From: Actinomycetes bacterium
Lineage (GTDB): Bacteria; Actinomycetota; Actinomycetes; DATJPE01
Reading direction: 5' to 3'
Assembly (NCBI GenBank): GCA_035506535.1
Contig: DATJPE010000095.1
Coordinates: 1 to 59,595 of the forward strand
Length of the DNA stretch: 59,595 nt
Part shown: positions 52,587 through 59,595 of the stretch, in pieces
Layout: every line of letters starts with the position of its first letter
Position numbering within the stretch: the first letter of the stretch is position 1
Translations under genes and position numbers: made by a program
Notes under the pieces: generated by a model
Databases searched by the model: none
Seen by the model: the letters and a program-made list of their open reading frames with translations, nothing else
What the model was told of the DNA's origin: nothing

Positions 52587-53336
52587 TCAGAACGGCACGT
52601 GGCGAGCGAGCAGGCCCTCACCTGGACGTCGGCCCGACAGCATCCTCGCGAACTCGATCGCGTCGAGACGGATCTCCTCGGCACCCGGCGGGGAGGTCCA
52701 GTGTCCGCCCGCCGGCCCGCACAGCCGCAGGTCGTACGGCTCGCCGTGCAGGGCGGCCCACTCCGCGACCAGGTCCTCGACGATGGCGCCGTCGTGATCC
52801 GGCGTCACCACGAGGTCGGCCCCGGTCGCCCGCGCGAGGTCCACGCGGTGCATCCAGGCGTCGCGGGTGTAGACCCGCCCCGTGAGGTAGCCCACTGGCC
52901 GGGTCCCCAGCGGGGGACCGAACGGGAGCGGTATCGACCGCAGCACGTGGGGTATCCGACGTCTTGCGGTGACGCCGCGCCGACCGGAGCGCTCGAGGTC
53001 ACCCACGAGCTCCTGCGCTGAGCAGCCCGCGCGGTCCCGGACCTGGAGCTGGTTCATCCGGTCGACGAGGTCACCGGCCCCTCCCACCCGGTGGGCGCGC
53101 CACGCCTGTCGCAGGAGTTCCGCGAGCGATGCCGTGCTCACCGCCGCGCCGGCCAGGTGCGCGACGACGTCGTGGACGTCCCAGCCGGCACAGTCGGTCG
53201 GCGCGAGCCACTGGTCCGGGGCCAGCCCGCGAAGGAGGTCGTCCAGCCGGCGGTACTCCTCGGCCGCGGCCACCATCCACCGGGTGTAGCCGAGCGAGCG
53301 TGGCAGCGCGGGTGTCGTGGCCGTCGCTTCCCCCAT
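52587..53336 (-). CDS. Maleylpyruvate-isomerase/mycothiol-dependent (DinB-fold) family protein
   Basis: A 249-residue four-helix protein. YRRLDDLLRGLAPDQWLAPTDCAGWDVHDVVAHLAG (in part) and YTRDAWMHRVDLARATG have the His residues expected to bind zinc in the TIGR03083/MDMPI fold. Mycothiol is the actinobacterial thiol cofactor, so this supports the taxon. ATG 53336 has GGGAGG 5 nt upstream. It is divergent from the TetR gene across a 15-bp palindrome and is likely its target. Substrate unknown. Confidence 0.83.
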   Translation of the reverse strand: MGEATATTPALPRSLGYTRWMVAAAEEYRRLDDLLRGLAPDQWLAPTDCAGWDVHDVVAHLAGAAVSTASLAELLRQAWRAHRVGGAGDLVDRMNQLQVRDRAGCSAQELVGDLERSGRRGVTARRRIPHVLRSIPLPFGPPLGTRPVGYLTGRVYTRDAWMHRVDLARATGADLVVTPDHDGAIVEDLVAEWAALHGEPYDLRLCGPAGGHWTSPPGAEEIRLDAIEFARMLSGRRPGEGLLARHVPF

Positions 53337-53358
53337 GACCGCCTCCCCTCAGCGAATG

Positions 53359-53373
53359 CCTAACGCTGTTAGG
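53359..53373. promoter_or_regulatory. 15-bp perfect palindrome CCTAACGCTGTTAGG (TetR-type operator)
   Basis: A 6-3-6 perfect dyad between the mycothiol-dependent-type gene and the divergent TetR gene. It differs from the GACTGA operator of the 12.7-27 kb island, so it serves the local regulator. Confidence 0.75.
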
Positions 53374-53433
53374 AGTTTGGGGGTAGCCTAGCTCGTCGTC
53401 AAGACCACACGACGTCCCACCAGGAGCGACCCG

Positions 53434-54050
53434 GTGGGGGATCGAGGAGCGCCGTTAGCGAGGCGGGTGCGCCGGCGGCTACGCCGTCCCGGCGCGCCCA
53501 GCGCCACCAGCAGACCCTGCGCCGCATCCTCGACGCGGCCTGGGTCCTGTCGCGGCAGCGCGGTCTGACCGGGTGGACGCTGCGCGACCTCGGCGCCGAA
53601 GTGGGGATGCAGGCCCCGTCGCTGTATGAGTACGCGCCGTCCAAGAACGCCCTGTTCGACCTCATGTTCGCCGATGGCTACCGGCAGCTGCTCGGTCGGA
53701 TCGAGGCGGCGGAACGCCCGGTCGACCCACGGGAGCTGCTGCGCCTGGCCACGCGTCTGTTCGTGACGTTCGCGGCCGAGCAGCCCGCCCGCTTCCAGCT
53801 GCTGTTCCAGTACGCCGTGCCGGGCTTCACGCCCTCGACGGAGTCGATGGGTCTCGCCGAACAGGTCCTCGCCGCCTTCGCGGCGGTGCTCGAGTCGGCG
53901 GGAGTGTCCGAGGCCACCGACCTGGATCTGTGGACCGCGACCCTGACCGGCTTGGCCTCCCAACAGGTCAGCAACGACCCGGGAGGGCAGCGGTGGCTCC
54001 GGCTCGCCGACGTCGCGGTGGACCGGCTGCTCCCGCCCGCTGCCGGCTGA
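53434..54050 (+). CDS. TetR-family regulator with an apparent frameshift near the start
   Basis: The TetR DNA-binding domain is clear in the frame that ends at 54050: RRILDAAWVLSRQRGL, WTLRDLGAEVGMQAPSLYEY, and SKNALFDLMFADGYRQLL, followed by a WHG-type C-terminal domain (LATRLFVTFAAEQPARFQLLFQ). That frame has no ATG, GTG or TTG between its upstream stop (53370) and GTG 53601, which is inside the helix-turn-helix. A GTG at 53434 with AGGAG 7 nt upstream is one base out of frame, right at a run of five G (53436-53440). One more G would restore a full protein starting VGGSRSAVSEAG. So this is a one-base deletion, a sequence error, or an odd start. Confidence 0.7.
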
Positions 54051-54058
54051 TCCCGGGA

Positions 54059-55081
54059 CTAGCCGGCCTCGGGTGAGCCGGCAGGCAGTGCCAGCTCGAA
54101 GCGGCACCCACTCCCGCGGTTCGACACGGCGACCGCCCCCCGGTGCGCCTCGGCGATGCCGCGAACGATGGCCAGGCCCAGACCCGCACCGCCGTCCCGG
54201 CCGGGTGTGCGGGCTTGGTCTCCTCGCCACGAGACGTCGAAGACGCGGGTCAGCTCCTCCTCGGCGATGCCGCCGCACTCATCGGCGACCGAGAAGACGA
54301 CCTGGCCGTCTCGTCGTCCAACGGACACATCGACGACACCGTCGGCAGGGGTGTGACGGATCGCATTGACGACCAGGTTCCCCAGCGCACGGTGCAGCTC
54401 CGCCTCGTCGGCGAGGACGTCGGCACCTGTGTCCGCGTGCCCGCGCAGACGTACTCCATGCTCGCGGGCGTATGGGTCGGCTGCCGCGAGCGCGTCCGAG
54501 ACCACATCACCCGCGGAGACGACGTCGAGGCACAAGGACAGCGTTCCGGACTGCAGCCGGGACAGCTCGAAGAGGTCGTCGACCATCCGCGAGAGGCGCT
54601 CGATCTGGGCCCGCATCTGGCGGTGATAGTGCTCGGGATCGTCGACGACACCGTCCTCCAGCGCCTCGGCCATGGCCCGTAGACCCGCCAGGGGGGTACG
54701 CAGGTCGTGCGAGACTCCCGCGACCAGCTCGCGGCGGCTGGCCTCCACCTGCCGCTCCCGCTCCAGCTGCTCCTGCTGGTGAGCGAGGTCGCGTTGCAAG
54801 GTCCCGACCCGCGAGGACAGAGCGAGGGCAACGACCACCGAGACCACCCCAGCCGTCACGCAGACGAGGAGCGCGACCCTCAGGTCATGGCCGGACAGGA
54901 ACATCGCCTTCGCGGTCACGACCAGGCCGACCGCGAAGGCGAGCGTCGGGACCACGGCGACGAGAACTGCGGCGAGGGGCAGGGACCTGGCGACCAGACG
55001 GCGGAACACGAGGACGCCCAGCAGGCAGACCAGCCCCGAGCTGAACAGGGCCAGCCCCACGACCTCGAGGCGACTGCTCAC
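54059..55081 (-). CDS. Two-component sensor histidine kinase
   Basis: A 340-residue membrane kinase. Three N-terminal hydrophobic stretches (LEVVGLALFSSGLVCLLGVLVF, in part; LPLAAVLVAVVPTLAFAVGLVV; ALLVCVTAGVVSVVVALAL), a coiled linker, the dimerisation domain VAGVSHDLRTPLAGLRAMAEAL with the phospho-His at residue 125, and the ATPase domain with N-box NLVVNAIRHTP, DECGGI, and GAGLGLAIVRGIAEAHRG. There is almost no extracytoplasmic loop, so it may sense a membrane or internal signal. GTG 55081 overlaps the response-regulator stop (GTGA). Confidence 0.93.
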   Translation of the reverse strand: MSSRLEVVGLALFSSGLVCLLGVLVFRRLVARSLPLAAVLVAVVPTLAFAVGLVVTAKAMFLSGHDLRVALLVCVTAGVVSVVVALALSSRVGTLQRDLAHQQEQLERERQVEASRRELVAGVSHDLRTPLAGLRAMAEALEDGVVDDPEHYHRQMRAQIERLSRMVDDLFELSRLQSGTLSLCLDVVSAGDVVSDALAAADPYAREHGVRLRGHADTGADVLADEAELHRALGNLVVNAIRHTPADGVVDVSVGRRDGQVVFSVADECGGIAEEELTRVFDVSWRGDQARTPGRDGGAGLGLAIVRGIAEAHRGAVAVSNRGSGCRFELALPAGSPEAG

Positions 55082-55809
55082 GCCGCGTCCCAGCGATAGC
55101 CCACGCCCCACACCGTCCGCAGCCGGCGTGGCCTGGCCGGGTCCGGCTCCACCTTGGCCCGCAGGCGGCGGACGTGCACGGTGACCGTCGATCGGTCACC
55201 GATCTCCCACCCCCAGACCTGGCGCAGCAGCTCGTCCCGCGAGAAGGCCTGCCCCGCGTGCTCGACCAGGAACGCGAGGAGGTCGAACTCCCGGTTGGTC
55301 AGCGCCAGGATGTCGCCGCGAAGGCTCGCGCTACGCGCGGTCGTGTCCACGACGAGGTCGCCGTCTCGCATCCTCGCCGGCGCCGAGCGCTCGCCGCGGG
55401 AGCGGCGCAGGACGGAGTCGACCCGCAGCACGACCTCTCGCGGGCTGAAGGGCTTGAGCACGTAGTCGTCGGCGCCGACCTCGAGGCCGACGATCCGGTC
55501 GGCCACCTCGCCCCTGGCGGTGAGCATCACGACAGGGAGGTCGGGTGCGCTCTCACGGATCCGGCGGCAGACCTCCAGACCGTCCAGGCCCGGCAGCATG
55601 AGGTCGAGGAGCACGAGATCCGGGGGGTCGGCGTCGATCGCCGCGAGGGCGGCACGGCCGTCCGCGAGATGCGCGGCAGCCAGGCCCGCTCGCCGCAGGT
55701 AGACGAGGAGGACCTCCACCACGGTGGGGTCGTCCTCCACGACGAGGACGCGGTACGGCCGGGCGGGGCCGTCGGCCCCGCCCGGGACGTACCTCGTCAT
55801 GCCGGTCAT
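55078..55809 (-). CDS. OmpR/PhoB-type response regulator
   Basis: A 243-residue regulator. Receiver domain: YRVLVVEDDPTVVEVLLVYLRRAG (acidic pair, in part), phospho-acceptor D69 in LVLLDLMLPG, VVMLTARGE, DDYVLKPFSPREVVLRV with the conserved Lys. C-terminal winged helix: LTNREFDLLAFLVEHAGQAFSRDELLRQVWG (in part), VTVHVRRLRAKVEPDP, RLRTVWGVGYRW. ATG 55809 is used; ATG 55800 is equally possible. It precedes its kinase in one operon. The beta-propeller gene lies just upstream on the same strand and may be a target. Confidence 0.93.
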   Translation of the reverse strand: MTGMTRYVPGGADGPARPYRVLVVEDDPTVVEVLLVYLRRAGLAAAHLADGRAALAAIDADPPDLVLLDLMLPGLDGLEVCRRIRESAPDLPVVMLTARGEVADRIVGLEVGADDYVLKPFSPREVVLRVDSVLRRSRGERSAPARMRDGDLVVDTTARSASLRGDILALTNREFDLLAFLVEHAGQAFSRDELLRQVWGWEIGDRSTVTVHVRRLRAKVEPDPARPRRLRTVWGVGYRWDAA

Positions 55810-55826
55810 GGAAGCACGCGAGCGAC

Positions 55827-56996
55827 TCACGTGGCGACCAGTCCCTCCATCCCCGCACCGTCGAAGGCCGGCAGACCGGTCACGGTCGTCACCAGGGTGA
55901 GGGAGCCGTCGTGGTGGACCCGGAAGCCCTGGACCTCGCCGGCGACCGCGTCCTGCACATAGAGCAGGCGCCCGCCCTCGGCGGTCGTCATGTCGATCGG
56001 ACCCGCCCCGGTGGACGCGGCGACGGCCGAGACGAGGGTCAGGCTCCCATCGGCTCCGGTGCGGTACGAGCTCAGCGTGCCCGACCCCGCGTTGGCGCCG
56101 AAGACGTACCCGCGAGCCGTGGCGGTCCAGCACAGCGCGGTACCGCCGTCCCCGACAGAGGTCGTCAGCGCGCTGACGTGGCCGTCGGGGCGGAGCGTGT
56201 ACGTGCTCACCGTCGAGGTGGCCGCCTCGGTCACCACGAGGTTCCCGAAGTCGTCGAAGCTGAACGCGAACGGGACGGCGCCCGCCGAGGGGTTCGAGAC
56301 GTGATGCACCGGACGGCCGTCGTGGTCGATGGTCCAGACCTCGATCGTGTTGTTGGCCTTCGTCGTCACGACGACGTGCCGGCCCTGCGGGTCGAAGCCG
56401 ATCTGCGCCGGCGCCGTGATGAACAGCGGAGGATCCGCGTTGGCGAGGCCGAGGGAGGCGACCGACCCCGGGACGGCGAAGAGGCGTCCACCCGCCACTC
56501 GGTAGCCGGCGATCGCACCGGTTCCGCCGGCGTCGAGGACGTAGACGAGATCACCGTGGACGGTGACGCTGACCGGGAACTGCCCCCGGCTGGGGACGAC
56601 CTGACGCAGCTGAAGGCGGTCGCCGGAGACGCCGAACACACTGATGCTGTCGCTGCCCGCGTTCACGGCGTACAGCAGGCCGTGCCCGGCGTCGTAGGTG
56701 AGCGAGCCCTGCGAGGCGAGGCTGTCGAGCGGCGCCTGGTCGGCCACGCCGCCCCTGCCGCCGGTCAGGTACGTCGCCTCGCGAGTGAGGCTGCCGTCCG
56801 GCCCCCGCCGGAAGGCGATGACCGAGTTGGCGGTCACGTCGTCGGTCTGCACGAAGAGCGCGGTGCCACCGGGGACGCCGTACGTCCCCTGGTCGGTCGG
56901 TGACGCGTGGGCGGCTACCGGCCCGAGCGCCACCGCGGACGCTGCGGCGAGCACCGGTACGGCGACGCGGACGAGGGGTGCGATGAGGCGGTGCAT
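55827..56996 (-). CDS. Secreted seven-bladed beta-propeller protein (lactonase/YncE-like)
   Basis: A 389-residue exported protein. Signal peptide at residues 1-31 (VAVPVLAAASAVALGPVAAHA). The rest is repeated propeller blades such as LTYDAGHGLLYAVNAGSDSISVFG, VTVHGDLVYVLDAGGTGAIAGY, FDPQGRHVVVTTKANNTIEVWTI (each in part), close to the 6-phosphogluconolactonase/YVTN repeat fold. ATG 56996 is chosen over the longer frame from 57080 because AGGAGG precedes it and the signal peptide starts there. Catalytic function is not shown by the sequence. Confidence 0.82.
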   Translation of the reverse strand: MHRLIAPLVRVAVPVLAAASAVALGPVAAHASPTDQGTYGVPGGTALFVQTDDVTANSVIAFRRGPDGSLTREATYLTGGRGGVADQAPLDSLASQGSLTYDAGHGLLYAVNAGSDSISVFGVSGDRLQLRQVVPSRGQFPVSVTVHGDLVYVLDAGGTGAIAGYRVAGGRLFAVPGSVASLGLANADPPLFITAPAQIGFDPQGRHVVVTTKANNTIEVWTIDHDGRPVHHVSNPSAGAVPFAFSFDDFGNLVVTEAATSTVSTYTLRPDGHVSALTTSVGDGGTALCWTATARGYVFGANAGSGTLSSYRTGADGSLTLVSAVAASTGAGPIDMTTAEGGRLLYVQDAVAGEVQGFRVHHDGSLTLVTTVTGLPAFDGAGMEGLVAT

Positions 56997-57110
56997 GTGG
57001 TTCCTCCTGGCGGACGGGGACTGCGCCACCATCGCCCGCCCAGCGACCGCGAGGAACGGCTCCGCGGGATCGGTCACCACCCCGTAAGACTCGTGAATCC
57101 CGGCCGCGCG

Positions 57111-58433
57111 TCAGGACGCGACGACGGCATAGACCCGGCGCGGGCCGACACCCTTCAGCTCGTGCTCGCCGCGGTCCTCGAAGGTGATGCCCGAGCCCGA
57201 CACGAGGTCGCGGACCGTCGAGGAGACGAGGACTTCCCCGGCACCGGCGAGAGCCGCGATTCGGGCGCCGGTGTGCACCGCGATGCCCGCGATGCTGTCC
57301 CCGAAGACCTCGCACTCCCCGGTGTGCAGGCCACTGCGGATGTCCAGGCCCAGGTCCCTGACGACCTCACGGATCGCCACCGCGGCGCGCACGGCCCGTG
57401 CCGGCCCGTCGAAGGTCGCGAGGAAACCGTCGCCCGCCGTGTCCACCTCGTGCCCGCGGAAACGCTCGATCTGACGGCGGACCGCCGCGTGGTGTCGGCC
57501 GAGCAGCTCGGTCCAGCTACGATCCCCGATCCGACCCAGCCGCTCGGTCGAGCCGACGATGTCGGTGAACAGGACGGTCGCCAGCACCCGGTTGGGCTCC
57601 GGCGCGGGTCGCACGCCGGTGGCGAGCTCCTCGATCTCGTCGACGATCGCGTCCCGGTTTTCGGTCCACCACGAGTGGTCGGCGCCGGGCAACTCGACGA
57701 AGCGGGCGCCCGGGATGCGCGAGGCGATATAGCGCCCCTCCTCGACGTGCGCGTCGCGGTCTCCCGTGGCGTGCATCACCACGGTGGTGGTGCCGATCGT
57801 CGGCAGGATGTCGCGGACGTCGACCAAGGTGTTCATCTTCATGAGCGCGAGGGCGGCCGCGGGGCTGGCCGAACGCTTGTAGTAACGGGAGACCTCGGCG
57901 AGCTCGGCCGGCCCGAGGCTCGGTGCGACGTCCTCCCATCCGAGGCCCGACAACCAGTTCTGCTCCACGACGGCGAAGGCCTCCTGGCGCTCCTCCCAGG
58001 TCGGTGCCCAGGGGTAGTCGGAGGTCCAGAGACGGCGCGCCGTGCTCCCGTAGGTCACCAGGCCGACGGTCCGTTCGGGGTACGTCGCGGCGAAGAGCAT
58101 GCTCATGTTGCCGCCCTCCGAAGCCCCGAAGACGACGGCCCGTTGCGAACCCACGGCATCCATGACCGCCCGGACGTCGTCCATGCGCTGCTCCAAGGTG
58201 GGCAGCTCGTGCGTCGACACGGGGTCGGACATCCCGGTGCCGCGCTTGTCGAAGAGGATCAGCCGGGAGAAGGTGGCCAACCGCTCGAACCCCGCCGCCA
58301 GCTGCGGGAGCTCCCAGGCGTACTCCACGTGCGACACCCAGCCGGGGACGTACACGACGTCGACTGGGCCATCGCCCACGGTCTGGTAGGCGATGCTGAC
58401 CTCGCCCGACCGGGCGTAGCGGGTCTCCGGCAT
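57111..58433 (-). CDS. Alpha/beta-hydrolase-adenylate/guanylate cyclase fusion
   Basis: About 440 residues. N-terminal alpha/beta hydrolase: VVYVPGWVSHVEYAWELP, LILFDKRGTGMSD, nucleophile elbow FGASEGGNMS near residue 100, and a late His in GADHSWW. C-terminal class III cyclase from about residue 265: ATVLFTDIVGSTERLG with metal Asp, VDTAGDGFLATFDGP with the second Asp, LHTGECEVFGDSIAGIAVHTGARI (in part). Such fusions are common in actinobacteria and make cAMP in response to an unknown ligand of the hydrolase domain. ATG 58433 is used; a GTG 7 codons earlier is possible. It lies 53 bp downstream of a Crp-type gene on the same strand. Confidence 0.9.
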   Translation of the reverse strand: MPETRYARSGEVSIAYQTVGDGPVDVVYVPGWVSHVEYAWELPQLAAGFERLATFSRLILFDKRGTGMSDPVSTHELPTLEQRMDDVRAVMDAVGSQRAVVFGASEGGNMSMLFAATYPERTVGLVTYGSTARRLWTSDYPWAPTWEERQEAFAVVEQNWLSGLGWEDVAPSLGPAELAEVSRYYKRSASPAAALALMKMNTLVDVRDILPTIGTTTVVMHATGDRDAHVEEGRYIASRIPGARFVELPGADHSWWTENRDAIVDEIEELATGVRPAPEPNRVLATVLFTDIVGSTERLGRIGDRSWTELLGRHHAAVRRQIERFRGHEVDTAGDGFLATFDGPARAVRAAVAIREVVRDLGLDIRSGLHTGECEVFGDSIAGIAVHTGARIAALAGAGEVLVSSTVRDLVSGSGITFEDRGEHELKGVGPRRVYAVVAS

Positions 58434-58486
58434 GCGAGTCGGCACGCCGCTCACAGTGACAGACCGCAGGTCGGTGCGGAACGCAG

Positions 58487-59179
58487 TCACTCTCCTCGGC
58501 GGAGCAGGTCGGGTCGGATCGCCACGATCCGCGAGCCCTTGCGCAGCACGCATCCCTCGGCCTCGAGTGCGACGACGATCCGGTTGACCTGCTGGCGCGA
58601 GCCGCCGACCAGGCTGGCCAGCTCGGACTGGGTCAGGCGCACGTCGACCGGCACCGCGACACCGGCCTCGGCGGCCGGCGGCCGTGGACCCGCCGCGTCG
58701 AGCAGGAAGCGGACCACGCGGCCGCGCAGGTCCTTGAGCACGAGGTCGGTCGCGCGGTCGTCGGTGGCTCGGATCATCGCCGCCATCTCGATGAGCAGTG
58801 CGGACGCGACGGACGGGTGCTCGCGCAGGACGCGGGCCACCGTCGCCTTGGGCACGGCGACCAGCGTGCTGCGCTGCCGGGCGACCGCACTCGCGACCCG
58901 GGGCTGGCCATCGATGGCCGAGAGCTCCCCGAAGGAGCGTGGAGGACGCACCACGGCGAGCACCACCTCGGCGCCGGTCTCGGACGTCACCGTCAGGGCG
59001 ATGGATCCCTCGGCGACGACGTACACGCCGCCGCCCGGCTCGCCGCGGGCGAAGACCTGCTGCCCGGCCTCGTAGCGACGGACCCGGCTCTCACCCGCGA
59101 GCCGGTCCAGCTCATCTGCCTCGAGCTGGCCGAACAGCTGGGTACGCGCCAGCAACCGGGCGACGGCTTCCCCGCTCAT
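58487..59179 (-). CDS. Crp/Fnr-family transcriptional regulator
   Basis: A 230-residue CRP-like protein. Cyclic-nucleotide-binding domain: LFGQLEADELDRLAGESRVRRYEAGQQVFARGEPGGGVYVVAEGSIAL (in parts), and the phosphate-binding cassette SFGELSAIDGQPRVASAVA. A dimer helix and the winged helix VRLTQSELASLVGGSRQQVNRIVVALEAEG (in part) follow. GELxxxxxxPRxA is the cAMP-type cassette. ATG 59179 is used. It is upstream of the cyclase fusion, so cAMP maker and receiver are neighbours. Confidence 0.92.
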   Translation of the reverse strand: MSGEAVARLLARTQLFGQLEADELDRLAGESRVRRYEAGQQVFARGEPGGGVYVVAEGSIALTVTSETGAEVVLAVVRPPRSFGELSAIDGQPRVASAVARQRSTLVAVPKATVARVLREHPSVASALLIEMAAMIRATDDRATDLVLKDLRGRVVRFLLDAAGPRPPAAEAGVAVPVDVRLTQSELASLVGGSRQQVNRIVVALEAEGCVLRKGSRIVAIRPDLLRRGE

Positions 59180-59225
59180 CGCCCGGTGTCGGCCCTTCGG
59201 ATCGAGCCGGTGACGTAGATCGGGC

Positions 59226-59501
59226 TCACTGGGCCTCGAGGTGGCGCACGCCCGTACGCTGACGCCGCGAGACGAGGAGCGCAAGGGCCACGACGGCGAC
59301 GACGACCAGAGTGATGGCCGCGCCGGTCGCCATCCAGTGCAGCTCGGTGCCGAACGTGGTGCCGGAGGCGGGGAGGGTGTCGGCGCTCGTGCCCCCGCGC
59401 GGGGTCGGGGTCATCGCGTAGGCGTTGCCGGCCAGCCCCACCAGGGAGCCGACGACGACGAGGAGGCCGAGGACGGTGCGGGTGACGATGCTGGTACGCA
59501 T
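59226..59501 (-). CDS. Tiny surface protein with LPASG sorting-like tail
   Basis: A 91-residue protein. Signal peptide at residues 1-29 (VLGLLVVVGSLVGLAGNAYA), a Thr/Pro/Gly spacer, then DTLPASG, about 15 residues, a membrane helix (ATGAAITLVVVAVVALALLV) and a basic tail RRQR. The order resembles a sortase sorting signal, though LPASG departs from LPXTG and the helix begins later than usual. AGGAG lies upstream of ATG 59501. It could also simply be a one-helix membrane protein. Confidence 0.6.
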   Translation of the reverse strand: MRTSIVTRTVLGLLVVVGSLVGLAGNAYAMTPTPRGGTSADTLPASGTTFGTELHWMATGAAITLVVVAVVALALLVSRRQRTGVRHLEAQ

Positions 59502-59595
59502 GGCGCTCTCCTGTGGGTCGCGGTGGTTCCTGTCGACGACCGAGCCTGCGCCGCCCACCAGCCGCTCGCTGTCACCCATGTGACAGCGCTCGGAA

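Overview
The window is a piece of a high-GC actinobacterial chromosome. The signs are strong GC bias, frequent GTG starts, a mycothiol-dependent-type enzyme, actinobacterial families I recognise as DUF6542 and DUF4245, Tat/lipoprotein exporters, and many genes whose start codon lies 6-7 nt after a TANNNT box, which suggests leaderless mRNAs. Nocardioidaceae or a Micrococcales family would fit, but I cannot fix the genus. I see no rRNA, tRNA, CRISPR array, transposase or phage gene. Coding density is very high and many genes overlap by 4 bp (ATGA/GTGA).

1-12.6 kb is core metabolism: a rhodanese fragment, an MBL hydrolase, a glyoxalase-fold protein, ychF, rmuC, a DUF6542 membrane protein, ispH, xseA, xseB, a DUF4245 protein, a PfkB kinase, and two unrelated fumarases (class I Fe-S and class II) side by side.

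12.7-27.2 kb is an accessory catabolic island: a Rieske oxygenase of the quaternary-amine type, a complete PotABCD-like ABC importer, a class III aminotransferase, two flavin oxidoreductases, an ADP-forming acyl-CoA synthetase, a cupin, an acyl-CoA dehydrogenase, and one TetR regulator. Four copies of a 16-bp palindrome (GACTGAACNNWCAGTC) sit on the promoters of the island, so the whole set looks like one TetR regulon for uptake and breakdown of an unidentified amine or betaine-like compound. Two related long inverted repeats with a shared loop lie at 12.6 and 24.3 kb, each between convergent genes.

27.3-37.8 kb holds conserved genes: a HerA/DUF87-like ATPase, two membrane proteins (one YihY/BrkB type), a UlaG-like MBL protein, a secreted lytic transglycosylase-like protein with a long leader, a PIN-PhoH protein, a cis-prenyltransferase, a ribbon-helix-helix-like protein with iterated operators, and a YyaL/DUF255 thioredoxin-domain protein.

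37.9-52.6 kb is a carbohydrate island. A four-gene translationally coupled operon (PfkB kinase, SIS isomerase/deaminase, second PfkB kinase, class II aldolase) could take a sugar or amino sugar down to triose phosphates. It is flanked by an IclR regulator, an ADH-SDR-lactonase-RidA-PLP enzyme operon, a GH4 glycosidase, a DeoR regulator and a sugar ABC importer without its own ATPase. A 31-nt element is shared between the ADH promoter and the GH4 promoter, which links both transcripts to one regulator, probably the IclR protein.

52.6-59.6 kb is regulatory and envelope genes: a mycothiol-dependent-type enzyme, a TetR gene that seems frameshifted in a G run near its start, a two-component system, a secreted beta-propeller, an alpha/beta-hydrolase-adenylate cyclase fusion next to a Crp-type regulator, and a tiny surface protein with an LPASG sorting-like tail.
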